Source: GCA-2861595 sp035525365 | GTDB lineage: Bacteria > Actinomycetota > Acidimicrobiia > Acidimicrobiales > GCA-2861595 | Length of the DNA: 64,000 nucleotides | Direction: 5' to 3' | NCBI GenBank assembly: GCA_035525365.1 | Contig: DATLEK010000018.1 | Coordinates: 1-64,000 of the forward strand | Program-made: the position numbers and the translations under genes | In this document: in pieces, positions 50,378 through 60,125 of the stretch | How the letters are laid out: each line of letters starts with the position of its first letter | Position numbering within the stretch: the stretch's first letter is position 1 | Notes under the pieces: generated by a model | The model's database searches: none | What the model was told of the DNA's origin: nothing | The model's input: the letters and a program-made list of their open reading frames with translations, nothing else

Positions 50378-51842
50378 AGCCCGCACGTTCCGCTTCTCGC
50401 CCCGTGACCGGGGCGGGGTGCTGCTCGGCCTCGGCGTCCTGCAGTGCGCCTCCCTCGGCGCCGGAGTGCTGGGCGCCGGCACCCTGCTGTCTGCCGGCGC
50501 CCCGTTACTTGTCGTCCTGGTGCCGCTGGTGGTCGGGGCGGCAGGAGCCTTCGCCTCGGTCGGCGGCGAGCCGCTCCACGAGCTGGCACCGGTAGCGGTG
50601 GCGTGGGCCATGAGCCCCACCCGACGCGCCCGATGGATGGCGCCCGTCACCGCCCGCCCCGTCTCATCGACATCTGGAGGACCCCTGGTGCTGCCCCCCG
50701 CCTTCGGCCAACTCAGCTTCGCCTGTGCTCCCCGCCCTGCCTGGGCGGGCACCGGTGGCCCCCTGGCCGTGGTCGTTGACCGCCGCCGGGGATCGGCCAC
50801 CGCGGTGGTGCCCGTCGGTGGTCGGGGCTTCGCCCTGGCCGAGGCCGGCGAGCAGGAGCGCCTGGTGGCGTTTTGGGGCGACGTGGTGGGCGCCTTCTGC
50901 GCTGAGCGCTCCCCGGTGGCCCAGGTGGCGGTGCTGGAGTGGGCGGGGCCGGCCGGCGCCGCCGCCCTGGTCACCGCCACGGGACGGGTGCCGGCGAGCC
51001 CTGCCGGGGCTGCCTATTCCGAGCTGTTGTCCGAGGCCAAGGCCAACGCGGCGCGCCACGAGGTACTGCTCGCCGTCACCGTCGAGGCCCGGCGCTGTCG
51101 GGGCCGGGGCGGCGGCGCAGTGGCCGCCACCCTCGCCGACCAGCTCCGCCTGCTCAATGGGCGTCTGGTGGAGGCCGGCCTCGACCCCGAACCCCCGCTC
51201 GGTCCAACCGAGCTGGCCCAGGCGTTGCGCGTCCGTCTCGATCCCGCCGCAGCTACGCGCCTGGAGGAACGCGCTGGCGCGCTGGGCGAGGCGGGGGCGG
51301 GAATCTCGGTGTCAAATGCCGGCCCCCTGGCCATGCGAACTCGGTGGCGACATGTGGCCGTCGATGCATCGCTGCACGCCGGCTACTGGGTGGCCGAATG
51401 GCCCCGCCTGGAGGTGGGTCCGGCCTGGTTGGAGCCTTTGTTGTTGTCCACCGAGGCGGTGCGCACCGTGGCCCTGCTCATCGAGCCGGTACCACCCTCC
51501 CAGGCTCGGCGGCGCATCGAGCGCGACGCCGTGCGCCTGGCCACTGATGAGGAGCAGCGGGCCCGGGGCGGGTTTCGCATCGGGGCGCGCCATCGCCGGG
51601 CGGCGGAGGGCCTGGCCGAGCGGGAGGCCGAGCTGGTGGCCGGCTATCCCGAGGTGGCCTTCGTGGGACTGGTGGATGTGGCCGCGGCCAGTCCCACAGA
51701 ACTGGAGGCGGCGTGCGCCAGCGTGGAACAGGCCGGCGCCCAGGCAGGGGTGGAACTGCGCCGCCTCGATGGCCGCCACGACCTGGTCCTCGCTGCCACC
51801 CTGCCTCTCGGCATCGGACTCGGCCGGGGAGCGATGGGGTGA
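50364..51842 (+). CDS. SCO6880-family conjugation protein
   Basis: 492 residues from ATG 50364 (SD GAAGGAGG). Two TM helices near the N-terminus (GVLLGLGVLQCASLGAGVLG, LLVVLVPLVVGAAGAF), as in PrgI-like proteins, then a cytoplasmic part (GFALAEAGEQERLVAFWGDV, EARRCRGRGGG). The SCO6880 family precedes VirB4-like ATPases in actinobacterial conjugative elements, and here too. Probably the membrane scaffold paired with that ATPase. Confidence 0.78.
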   Translation: MPGAEARTFRFSPRDRGGVLLGLGVLQCASLGAGVLGAGTLLSAGAPLLVVLVPLVVGAAGAFASVGGEPLHELAPVAVAWAMSPTRRARWMAPVTARPVSSTSGGPLVLPPAFGQLSFACAPRPAWAGTGGPLAVVVDRRRGSATAVVPVGGRGFALAEAGEQERLVAFWGDVVGAFCAERSPVAQVAVLEWAGPAGAAALVTATGRVPASPAGAAYSELLSEAKANAARHEVLLAVTVEARRCRGRGGGAVAATLADQLRLLNGRLVEAGLDPEPPLGPTELAQALRVRLDPAAATRLEERAGALGEAGAGISVSNAGPLAMRTRWRHVAVDASLHAGYWVAEWPRLEVGPAWLEPLLLSTEAVRTVALLIEPVPPSQARRRIERDAVRLATDEEQRARGGFRIGARHRRAAEGLAEREAELVAGYPEVAFVGLVDVAAASPTELEAACASVEQAGAQAGVELRRLDGRHDLVLAATLPLGIGLGRGAMG

Positions 51843-53101
51843 GCCCCAGTCTTCGCCTGCCCCGCCATCGCGCCACCACGGCCCAGGTGTGTTCCATCTA
51901 CCCCTTCGCGGCGGGGGGCGGGCTGCCTCCCGCCGGGGTCTATCTGGGAACCGACGTGTTGGCCGGGGGCTCGACGTTCTGCTTTGACCCCTTCCGCGCC
52001 TATGGGGCGGGGCTGGTGACGAATCCCAACATGGTGGTGCTCGGCGAGCCGGGGGTGGGAAAGAGCGCCACGGTCAAGGTCCTGGTCCACCGCCTGGCCG
52101 GGGTGCTGGGACGCTGGGTGGCCATCGCCGATCCCAAGGGCGAGTACGCGGCCCTGGCCGAGCGCCTCGGCCTCTCGGTGGTGCGTCTGGCCCCGGGCGG
52201 GACGCAGCGCCTCAACCCCCTCGACGCCGGCGGCGCCGGCGGCGATGACGGACCCGAGGAGCTGGCCCGCCGCCAGGGCACCATGGTCGCCGCCCTGTTG
52301 GGCTCGGTGTTGGGCCGCGACCTTTCCCCCCTGGAGGACGCCACGGTGGGCTGGGACCTGGCCTACCTCGCTCGGCGCCGCCGGCCCGCCACCCTGGCTG
52401 ACCTGGCCACCGTGTTGGCTGATCCGCCGGCCGAGGTGGCTCGGCGCGCCCGTCTGGAGCCAGCGGAGATGGCCCGGTCCACCGAGGCCGCCACCTTCGC
52501 CCTGGGCAAATTGTTGGACCGCTCGCTTCGGGGGATGTTCGACGGCCCCACCAACGTCCGCCTCGATGCCGACGGCCCCGGGGTGGTGGTGGATCTCTCC
52601 GGTGTACACGGCGACCCCGAGGCGCTGCGTCTGGTCATGGTGGCCACCACCGCCTGGCTGCAAGGGGTGCTGGCGCGCCCCGGCGGTCCACGGCGCCTGC
52701 TGGTGTTGGACGAGGCTTGGTCGTTGTTGGCCACCGAGCGCACGGCGCGTTTTCTCCAGGCCAGCGTGAAGCTGGCCCGCGCCTACGGGGTGGCCAATGT
52801 GGCGGTGATTCATCGACTGTCCGACCTACGCGCCCAGGCCGATGACGGCACGGCCACAGCCAAGGTGGCCGCCGGCCTGCTGGCCGACTCGGCCACCCGG
52901 GTGGTCTTTCGCCAGTCCTCCGACCAGGCCGAAGACGCCCGGCGCCTGCTCGGGCTCACCGGTCCCGAAACCGCTCTGGTGTCCCGGCTGGGGCGGGGCC
53001 GGGCGTTGTGGAAGGTGGGGGCTCATACCGCGGTGGTGGCTCATCACCTGGGGGCGGCCGAACGCGAAATCTGCGATACCGATTCGGCCATGCGCGGATG
53101 A
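51839..53101 (+). CDS. VirB4/TraC-like conjugation ATPase
   Basis: 420 residues from GTG 51839 (4-bp overlap). Walker A GEPGVGKSATV near 60, ADPKGEYAALAERLGL near 90, Walker B LLVLDEAWSLLATERT near 285, then NVAVIHRLSDLRAQADDG and FRQSSDQAEDARRLLGL, all VirB4/TraC features. It lacks the N-terminal VirB4 domain, whose role the preceding SCO6880 protein may take. Powers the secretion channel. Confidence 0.88.
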   Translation: MSPSLRLPRHRATTAQVCSIYPFAAGGGLPPAGVYLGTDVLAGGSTFCFDPFRAYGAGLVTNPNMVVLGEPGVGKSATVKVLVHRLAGVLGRWVAIADPKGEYAALAERLGLSVVRLAPGGTQRLNPLDAGGAGGDDGPEELARRQGTMVAALLGSVLGRDLSPLEDATVGWDLAYLARRRRPATLADLATVLADPPAEVARRARLEPAEMARSTEAATFALGKLLDRSLRGMFDGPTNVRLDADGPGVVVDLSGVHGDPEALRLVMVATTAWLQGVLARPGGPRRLLVLDEAWSLLATERTARFLQASVKLARAYGVANVAVIHRLSDLRAQADDGTATAKVAAGLLADSATRVVFRQSSDQAEDARRLLGLTGPETALVSRLGRGRALWKVGAHTAVVAHHLGAAEREICDTDSAMRG

Positions 53102-54843
53102 ACCAACGCCCCGCTGGACGCGAACCTGTTCCCGGCGTCGCCCCCGACGCCGTCCTTTGGCTGCTCATGGCCCTGTTCGGATTGGCGGTGCTGGTGTGGG
53201 CCGGTGCCGCTCTGGCCGCCGCTCTCGCCACCCGCTCCGCCCTCGGCGTGGGACTGGCGGAGGTCGGGCCGGTGATGGCTCGCCTTCCTGACAATCTGGG
53301 CGACCCCGCCGCTGCCTGGCCGCCACCGGTGGCCGCCCGCCTCCCCGGCGCCGTCCTCTACTGGGCCTCCCAGCTCGCCGTGGTGGGCGCCGTGGTTGCC
53401 GCCGTGGTGGTGGGACTGCGGTGGCGCCGGGGCCGGGGTGCCAGCAACGCCCTCGGGGTGCGCCTGCACGCCGGGCTCGGCGCCGGGCGGGATCTGCGGG
53501 CGCTGGTGGTGCGAGAGCCGCAGGTTGGGCGCGTGGTGGTCGGCCGGGTGGGCCGGCGCCTGGTGGCCACCGAGGCCCAGGCCAGCCTGGCCGTGGTCGG
53601 CCCCTCGGGGTGCGGCAAGACGGCGGGACTGGCCATTCCCGCCTTGTTGGAATGGGAGGGTCCGGTGCTGGCCACCTCAGTCAAGGCCGATCTGGTGGAA
53701 GCCACCCTGGCGCACCGGGCCAGGCGCGGCAAGGTGTGGGTGTTCGACCCCACCCGGGCCTCGGGCGCGGTTCCCGCCCCCTGGTCGCCCCTCGGCCCGG
53801 CGCGGACCTGGGCCGGGGCGCTGCGCATCGCCGCCTGGCTCACCGACGCCGCTCAGCCCCGGCGACGTGACTCACTCGGCGACGCCGACTACTGGTACAC
53901 CCAGGCCCGCAAGGGCCTCGCCCCCTACCTGCACGCCGCGGCGTTGGCCGACGCCGACATGGCCCAGGTGGTGCGGTGGGTGGACACCGCCGATCAGGCC
54001 GAGGTCACCGCCATCCTTAAAGACCTCGCGGCCGGTGCCGAGGTTGACGCCTGGTCGTTCGGCGAAAGCGCTCCGGTGGGCGACGAGGTACTGGTAGCGG
54101 CAGAGGCCCTGTGGCGCAAGGAGGACCGCCTGCGCTGTTCGATCTTCGCCACCATGGAAAACGTCGTGGCCGCCTACGCCGATCCCGGCGTCGGTCGCGG
54201 GGCACCCGATGAGGGCATCGATCTCGACGAGTGGCTGAGCGGCGACCACACGATCTATGTGGTGGCCGCGGCGCACGACCAGGCCCGCCTGCGCCCGGTG
54301 CTATCGGTGCTGGTGGCCGAGGCGGCTCGGCGGGCTTTCGATGCCGCCAATGCCGCGGGCGGAACCCTGGCCCGGCCCTGCCTGTTGCTGCTCGATGAGG
54401 CAGGCAACATCGCCCCCCTGGCCGAGCTGCCCACCTACGCGGCTACCGCCCGAGCCCACAACATCGCCCTGTTGACGGTGTGGCAGGACCTGGCCCAGCT
54501 CAACGCCCTCTACGGCGAGCGGGCGGCCACGGTGCTCAACAACCACCGGGCCAAGCTGTTCGCCTCGGGCATCGCCGATACCCCCACCCTCGACTACCTC
54601 TCCGCCCTGGTAGGCGACGAACGCCTGGTGGAGCGCAACTCCTCCATGGACCTGGCCGGCGGGCGGCGTTCGATTTCCGAGCGCACCACCTACCGCCGGG
54701 CCGCGCCGCCCGACGCCCTGCGCCGCCTGCGAAACAACGAGGCCCTCCTCGTCTACGGCGCCGAGGTGCCCGTGCGGGTTCGCCTTCGACCCTGGTTCGC
54801 CGATCGTCGTCTGCACGCCCTGGCCACCCGGCTCGGTGACTGA
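53098..54843 (+). CDS. VirD4/TraG-type coupling protein
   Basis: 581 residues from ATG 53098 (4-bp overlap). Two N-terminal TM helices (LWLLMALFGLAVLVWAGAAL, ASQLAVVGAVVAAVVVG), Walker A GPSGCGKTAGL near 180, Walker B LLLLDEAGNIAPLAELPTYA near 420, then LLTVWQDLAQLNALYG. Brings relaxase-bound DNA to the channel. Last of five coupled transfer genes. Confidence 0.92.
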   Translation: MNQRPAGREPVPGVAPDAVLWLLMALFGLAVLVWAGAALAAALATRSALGVGLAEVGPVMARLPDNLGDPAAAWPPPVAARLPGAVLYWASQLAVVGAVVAAVVVGLRWRRGRGASNALGVRLHAGLGAGRDLRALVVREPQVGRVVVGRVGRRLVATEAQASLAVVGPSGCGKTAGLAIPALLEWEGPVLATSVKADLVEATLAHRARRGKVWVFDPTRASGAVPAPWSPLGPARTWAGALRIAAWLTDAAQPRRRDSLGDADYWYTQARKGLAPYLHAAALADADMAQVVRWVDTADQAEVTAILKDLAAGAEVDAWSFGESAPVGDEVLVAAEALWRKEDRLRCSIFATMENVVAAYADPGVGRGAPDEGIDLDEWLSGDHTIYVVAAAHDQARLRPVLSVLVAEAARRAFDAANAAGGTLARPCLLLLDEAGNIAPLAELPTYAATARAHNIALLTVWQDLAQLNALYGERAATVLNNHRAKLFASGIADTPTLDYLSALVGDERLVERNSSMDLAGGRRSISERTTYRRAAPPDALRRLRNNEALLVYGAEVPVRVRLRPWFADRRLHALATRLGD

Positions 54844-54872
54844 ACGCGGAGGTGCCGTTGTTGGCTCGGGGT

Positions 54873-54882
54873 GGGCGTAGAG
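54873..54882 (+). promoter_or_regulatory. Element motif GGGCGTAGAG, copy d
   Basis: Starts 14 bp before GTG 54887, leaving 4 bp between motif and start codon exactly as for the NlpC gene. Confidence 0.55.
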
Positions 54883-54886
54883 AGGC

Positions 54887-55800
54887 GTGAAGAGTGACGA
54901 CGAGCTGTTGGCCGCCGCCCTCGCCTACGCCCGGCGGGGCTGGGCGGTGTTCCCCTGCCATTCGCCCGCTCCGAAGGGTGGTTGTAGCTGTTGCCGTCCG
55001 GACTGCTCGTCGCCGGCCAAGCACCCGCGCATCGCCGGCGGACTGAAGGCGGCCACCACGGATGAGGCCGCCATCCGGGCCTGGTGGCGACGGTGGCCGC
55101 AGGCGAATGTGGCGGTGCGTACGGGGGCGGCCAGCGAACTGGTCGTCCTCGATGTCGACCCGGGCCACGGAGGAGACGAGTCGGTCAAGGCGCTCGTCGC
55201 CGAGCACGGACGGTTCCCGCCCGGCCCGGTGGTCGCCACCGGTGGCGCCGGTCGGCACCTCTACCTGGCCCACCCGGGGGCGCCGGTGCGCAACGACGCC
55301 GGTCGCCGCCTCGGGCCGGGGATCGATCTGCGAGGCGACGGGGGCTATGTGATCGCTCCGCCCAGCCGCCACGCCAGCGGTGGTGGGTATGAGTGGGAGC
55401 GTCTGGGCGAGGAGCTGCCGCCGGTCCCGGCGTGGTTGGCGATCCGTCTGGCGCCACCCGAGCGTCCTCGATCCGCGGCGCCACCCATCCGCCACGAAGG
55501 GTCGTCCCCGTGGGCGTACGCCGCGCTACGACACGAACTGGGCAGTGTGGCCGGCGCGGCCGAGGGCTGCCGCAATCACACCCTCAACCGCGCTGCCTTC
55601 AAGCTGGGCCAGCTCGTCGCCGGTGTTTCCTCGACACCCAAGCGGTGGAAGTGGCGCTACTTGCCGCCTCGGCCGCCGCCGGCTTGGGCGAGCGGGAGGC
55701 CACAGCGACCGTGGCGTCTGGCCTGCGCTCCGGGATGCACTTTCCCCGCGCTCGGGCGGGCGTCCGGCGAGGAGTCGAAGCAACCGGAGCCTCATGGTGA
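54887..55800 (+). pseudogene. Prim-pol (bifunctional DNA primase/polymerase N-domain), frameshifted
   Basis: From GTG 54887: AYARRGWAVFPCHSPAPKGG, cysteine-rich CSCCRPDCSSPAKHPR, then NVAVRTG, VVLDVDPGHGG (catalytic acids) and GRHLYLAHPG, the archaeo-eukaryotic primase-type prim-pol domain. At about 55,620-55,632 the coding frame jumps by one: before it NHTLNRAAFKLGQLVAG is in frame 2, after it FLDTQAVEVALLAASAAAGL to ATGASW-stop (55,800) is in frame 1. A one-base indel, real or a sequencing error, explains this. Left in frame 2, translation would run to 55,984 with nonsense. It should prime replication or transfer of the element. Confidence 0.8.
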
Positions 55801-55980
55801 GACCGGGGCGCTGAGCCGTGCTCGCAAGAAATATCACCGCGCTCACGCGACCGTTCTTGGGATCTATAGATCATCCCCACCAGGCGGCTCTATCGGGACC
55901 ACGCGACCCTGGGTGTTCGCTGGACGTGTCGGGCTTCGCGCTCGCCGCATAACGCCGGTTCGGCGCGCCGGGAGCGGCCG

Positions 55981-56133
55981 ATGAGGTCGGGTGATATGTC
56001 CGCCCCGACCCGGCGTTGGCGGGCGCTCGGTCGAGCAGCGCTGGTTCGGGCGAACGACGAGGACCGCGTACTCGACTGCGCGAGCTTCAGCGGTCTGCAC
56101 GGGTTCGCGCCGGGACACATGCACCGTCCGTGA
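55981..56133 (+). CDS. Short ORF of unknown function
   Basis: 50 codons: ATG 55981 or 55996 to TGA 56133, with the stretch RWRALGRAALVRANDEDRVL and SGLHGFAPGHMHRP. It looks coding, but there is no clear SD and no family is recognised. Otherwise 55,801-56,156 holds nothing identifiable. Confidence 0.3.
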   Translation: MRSGDMSAPTRRWRALGRAALVRANDEDRVLDCASFSGLHGFAPGHMHRP

Positions 56134-56156
56134 ATTGGCGCTGCGCCCGGGGCGAC

Positions 56157-56828
56157 TCAGGTGCTGTCTTCCGTGGGGTAGCGCTGATCGATGTAGTCGT
56201 CGAGGGCTGCGGTGAGTTCATCCCACGCGCTCGCCTCCATCTCGAGAGCGTGCTCAAACATGTCGTGCGTGCAGTGGGCATCCTCGCTGGTGTCCTCGAC
56301 ACGCGAGAGCAGGCCTGCCCAACCGGCGATTGCCTTGGTGAGCCGGTCGTCTCGGAGGAACGACACCAACGCCTCAGCTTCGTCGACCGCGTCCCAGAAC
56401 GGTCGACGTCCCGCTACAACACGCAGGCCGATCATTCGAGGGTTGATACCAAGTGGACCCGAATTGAGCGTGTGCTGATGGTCATCCTTCGCGTCACGAA
56501 GTTGCCGTGGGCGCTGGGCGGTGATTTCGCTCCTCATGATGGTGACCAGGCGCACGTCGACCTCCCGCTGCCAAGCCCGTCGCGCAGCCTGATCATCTCG
56601 ACGTTCTTCCCTCTCGATTCGTTCGTCCTCGCGCCTCTCCTCGAACCACACCACAGCAAGGGCGACCACGGCACCGGCAACGAGTGCACCACCGACCTCT
56701 CGGGCAGCGTCGACGTACGGGTCGGTCGCGTGGAACACGGGGCTGTCCGCTGCCACCGCTAGTCCCAAGCCAAGCAGCGCGAGTAGTGCAATGGCCCCGT
56801 AGAACCACCCCCATCGGACCGATCTCAC
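56157..56828 (-). CDS. Two-TM membrane protein with charged coiled coil
   Basis: 223 residues from GTG 56828; longer upstream frame is antisense noise. TM helices at about 7-27 (FYGAIALLALLGLGLAVAAD) and 45-62 (GGALVAGAVVALAVVWFEE), then a strongly charged helix (ERREDERIEREERRDDQAAR) and a soluble C-terminal domain ending in acidic residues. No family recognised. It diverges from the nuclease-like gene (204 bp between starts). Small membrane partners of nucleases are common in defence systems, so a membrane-effector or sensor role is conceivable. Confidence 0.65.
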   Translation of the reverse strand: MRSVRWGWFYGAIALLALLGLGLAVAADSPVFHATDPYVDAAREVGGALVAGAVVALAVVWFEERREDERIEREERRDDQAARRAWQREVDVRLVTIMRSEITAQRPRQLRDAKDDHQHTLNSGPLGINPRMIGLRVVAGRRPFWDAVDEAEALVSFLRDDRLTKAIAGWAGLLSRVEDTSEDAHCTHDMFEHALEMEASAWDELTAALDDYIDQRYPTEDST

Positions 56829-57032
56829 ACACCCATAGTCCTCGCGTGAACGTGATCGTACGCGGATGCCGCCGCCGTCTAGATCGACGTTCGTGAAGCT
56901 CCGACTGGGCGAAGGCCGCCCTGTAGCGCCGATCGTTAGACCCCCCCCGTGACAGACTGAGCGCTGTGCTCTGGTTGGCTCCTTCGCACCGCGGAGTCCG
57001 TGCTCGATCGTCAGCAACCGTGAAGGACAGCT

Positions 57033-58550
57033 GTGGCCGGTAGTTCGGCGCCGCGTGAACCCTTCTACCGGAATCTTTCGCGCACATTCCAGCAGATCAG
57101 TTACGACGAGTTCGTCCAGAGGGTCCGCCGTCACCGGCCGAGCGAACTGCTGCCCGCAATCGCGGCGGCTGCGATCGAGATGCGAGATCGGGAGCTGTGG
57201 ATGCGCTCGCGAGTCCTTGTGCCGTGGGCACTGGGTCTCGCTGCAAAAGAGGCCATCGTGTCGGGCAACGAACACCGCCCCGGAGGAGTGACGCGGAAGG
57301 ACATCGTGCAGATCTGCGAAGCCGTGGCAAAGATTCGCGATCCGCTCGGGACGAGCGCCGACACAGGGAGCGTGGCGTCGTTCATGACACGCGTATCCCA
57401 CGAGCAGTTCCCATTCCAGATGTCGCCGTTTGAGGAGATCGCGCGCACGCAGGCGCTCTACGTTGACGCCCTTGCAGCGGCTCCTACGAAGCGCCTCACG
57501 CCTGCGTTGCTGTCGAGCGCACTTGGTTCGGACCCGACCGACTTCGCAGGAGTCGGTTTCCTGCTTGCGGTAGGCGCGCAGCTCAACAGTGGGTACTTCG
57601 ACCTCCGGTGGCTCGAGCAACCGAACTTCGTGGAGATCTGCGAAGTGCTGCCTGCGGAGCTCATTCGAGCAGTCTTCAAATTGGAGTTTGCAACCACGGC
57701 GCAGGCCGTGCGCGAGAGAGTCGGCCGAGTTCGGCCCCCAGGTGACCTTAAACGGCATGAGTTCAACCCTCTCAGGAGCCGACCTTTCGTCGAGATGAGC
57801 GACGGTCGCCACCTCGCACCTCAGCCCGCGTACGCGTTCCACAAGCTAGAGCCGAACGCCGTGTATTACGCCGTAGCACCGAGGCTTGGACCTGACTTCA
57901 CCAACGACCTCGGGATTACGTTTGAAACGTATATCGCCCGCCAACTGGACCAGTTGGATGATGTCGCCGTCGTTCCAGAAATTGAGTACGAGGACGGTCG
58001 CCGAAGTGTGGACTGGTTTCTCGTCTTCGGCGAGGTTGTGGTGTTCGTGGAGGCGAAAATCACGCGGCTGACTGAGAGCGCACGGCTCGGAACTTCCACC
58101 CTCGGACAGGACCTCGACCGAACAATTGGGGAGGCGTTTGAGCAGATCGGCCGATCCCTCGGCCTCGTCCAAGCGGCTCACCCTGCATTCTCAGCGATCC
58201 CATCCGATCGCCCCCACGTGGGTCTAGTGATAACGCTCGAGCCGTACTGGATGGCGAACTCGCTGCAGACGCGGTCCCTTATGACAAAGCCTCCGCCCGA
58301 CATCCCCACTCTGGTCGCATCCTCGCGAGAACTCGAGCAATGGATCGCTGATCACCCCACAGGTGGTGGGCAGGTGCTGCATGAGATAGCGATCGACGCC
58401 GAACGTCGCACTTGGAACCTGGGGCTTGCACTGCCGCCACGCCCAGGAGATCGAGCGAAGAACCGGCTTCTCCAGCGAGCCTGGGACCGTCTCCCCTGGC
58501 GCGACGCCCTAGAAGATCGGAACCTGTCGTCCAAGGACGCTGGAGTGTAG
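57033..58550 (+). CDS. Predicted PD-(D/E)XK-type nuclease, unknown family
   Basis: 505 residues from GTG 57033 (AAGGA 7 bp upstream). The first 280 residues are helical and unassigned. From about 290, GITFETYIARQLDQLDDVAV then EIEYEDGRRSVDWFLV and VVVFVEAKITRL give a Glu near 296, an Asp near 326 and an E-x-K near 340-342, the core of restriction-endonuclease-like folds. No helicase or methylase gene adjoins. Base use is slightly AT-richer than in the transfer genes, which suggests cargo. A nuclease effector for anti-phage defence is the leading guess. Confidence 0.7.
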   Translation: MAGSSAPREPFYRNLSRTFQQISYDEFVQRVRRHRPSELLPAIAAAAIEMRDRELWMRSRVLVPWALGLAAKEAIVSGNEHRPGGVTRKDIVQICEAVAKIRDPLGTSADTGSVASFMTRVSHEQFPFQMSPFEEIARTQALYVDALAAAPTKRLTPALLSSALGSDPTDFAGVGFLLAVGAQLNSGYFDLRWLEQPNFVEICEVLPAELIRAVFKLEFATTAQAVRERVGRVRPPGDLKRHEFNPLRSRPFVEMSDGRHLAPQPAYAFHKLEPNAVYYAVAPRLGPDFTNDLGITFETYIARQLDQLDDVAVVPEIEYEDGRRSVDWFLVFGEVVVFVEAKITRLTESARLGTSTLGQDLDRTIGEAFEQIGRSLGLVQAAHPAFSAIPSDRPHVGLVITLEPYWMANSLQTRSLMTKPPPDIPTLVASSRELEQWIADHPTGGGQVLHEIAIDAERRTWNLGLALPPRPGDRAKNRLLQRAWDRLPWRDALEDRNLSSKDAGV

Positions 58551-58802
58551 CCGAGGTGGACGACGAAAAGTTCATCCGCAGGAGGGTTCCACGGTAGCGA
58601 CGGTCGGGGTGCGGGGTTCCCCGCAAGTGCTCGTGCGCGTCTTTGGGAGACCCTGGCGTGTCTCGAATGTGCCGCTCAGGGGCATCCACGTATCGGCGTC
58701 CTCGATCACCCCGTCGGAAGGTGCCCACGGCGGGCTGAACGGCGCTTCGCGATCGCACCGCCGCCGGCGGACACGCATGCGCAGCACTCAGTTCGACCAG
58801 GC

Positions 58803-59690
58803 ATGATTGCGGGTATGGACGAGCGGCTCCTCAAGCTGCGCTGGCCGACAACCTGCGCCGGGTGTACCACAGCTCTACCGGGCGGCAGCGAGGCGTGGTG
58901 GGACTCCAAACGGAAGGAAGCGAAGTGTCCGAGCTGTCACAGCAACGCTGGGGACACGGCTGCGCCTCTGGTTGCACCTCTTGACCGGGGCGCCGCCGGT
59001 GCGTCCGCACGTCGCGAGTATGAGAAGCGCTCGGCTCGCGAGCGAGCACGTGAGGAAGCGCTCGTCGCCTCGGACGACGCGTGGCGCAGAAGCGTGAAGG
59101 AGGAGCACCCCGTCGTGGGACGCCTTGCTTCGGCGTTGAGGCCGAAGCCAACGATCGGGCCAGAGTCCCAGGCGACGGCCGCGTGGAAGCAGGGCGCGGC
59201 CGGCGAGCTTCGAGTTGCGGAGATCCTCAACGGATTAAAAGGGATCTCGGCGCTGCACGACCGTCGCATCCCAGGGTCCAAGGCGAACATTGACCACGTC
59301 GCCGTGGGTCCTGCTGGCGTATACGTGATTGACGCCAAGAAGTACACCGGCGGTGTCGAGAAGCGCAATGTTGGTGGCTGGTTCCGGGCTGACGAGCGCC
59401 TCTACGTCGGCGGCCGCGACCGCTCCAAGGTGATCGACGGTGTGCGGTGGCAGGCGGAGGTCGTCCAGGCATGCCTGGCAACGGCACAAGCAAGGATCTC
59501 GGTCTACGGAGTGGTCTGCTTCGTCGGCGCTGAGTGGCCCCTGGTGTTCCGTCGACCTGTACAGATGCGCGGCGTGACTGCGCTGTGGCCCAAGGCGCTG
59601 GGCGAACTGGTCGGCAAGACCGGACCCCTTGACCGGACGGTGATCGACCAGACCACCGATCTACTCGCCGCCATCCTTAAGCCAGCATGA
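58803..59690 (+). CDS. NERD-domain nuclease-like protein with zinc ribbon
   Basis: 295 residues from ATG 58803 (ATG 58815 also possible). N-terminal zinc ribbon C18-x2-C21 ... C42-x2-C45, a charged linker (REYEKRSARERAREEALVAS), then a NERD domain: WKQGAAGELRVAEILN near 128, IPGSKANIDHVAVGPAGVYV and VIDAKKYTGGVEKRNVGG near 170, which is the D...DAK nuclease-like core. NERD proteins are predicted nucleases linked to DNA processing. With the neighbouring PD-(D/E)XK protein it makes a two-nuclease cargo block. Confidence 0.85.
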   Translation: MIAGMDERLLKLRWPTTCAGCTTALPGGSEAWWDSKRKEAKCPSCHSNAGDTAAPLVAPLDRGAAGASARREYEKRSARERAREEALVASDDAWRRSVKEEHPVVGRLASALRPKPTIGPESQATAAWKQGAAGELRVAEILNGLKGISALHDRRIPGSKANIDHVAVGPAGVYVIDAKKYTGGVEKRNVGGWFRADERLYVGGRDRSKVIDGVRWQAEVVQACLATAQARISVYGVVCFVGAEWPLVFRRPVQMRGVTALWPKALGELVGKTGPLDRTVIDQTTDLLAAILKPA

Positions 59691-60125
59691 CGACGGTCAC
59701 CTAACAGGCGCTCCGAATCCCACCCCGGCGGACCAAACCTCGGAGACCGAACGGCGCATCGGGAGCGGGTGAGCGATAGCGGATGGGACCGGCGCGACCT
59801 CGCCTCGATCCCCGGACGCACCGCCTGGGTTCGGGTCGCCGCTCGGCGGGGGCGCAGAACGCCAGCTATCGGATGGGCAGCCCGCCGGGACGGATGCCTT
59901 TGCCGGCGTCATTACCGGGCGCCCGCGACGTGCCGTTACCGGGCGGCTGCGCGGCGCCCTCAGCCCGCCGGTGACTCCTTGTGAGGCTCCATCAAGTCCT
60001 GGCGCGCAGCGCCCCATGTCGGGCGAAGAAGATCGTTGGAACCAACCTGGAGGAAGGATCGACGGGCACTGCTAGTCAGATCACAAAGCAACGGCTGCCA
60101 ACCCTGTGGAACGTATCGTGCACGC
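59691..60125. other. Intergenic, no gene seen; short motif repeats
   Basis: GCGATAGCGGATGGG (59,773-59,787) and GTTACCGGGCGG (59,935-59,946) occur here and again, inverted, at 61,402-61,416 and 61,366-61,377. Otherwise nothing recognised. Promoter of the next gene should be here. Confidence 0.5.

Noticed and set aside
56829..57842. N-terminal extension of the minus-strand membrane protein
   Set aside because: Runs antisense through the nuclease gene; the TM protein starts naturally at GTG 56828.
59697..60017. 106-codon ORF in the 59.7-60.1 kb gap
   Set aside because: Proline/serine/arginine-rich with no start signal or domain, typical of random GC-rich frames.
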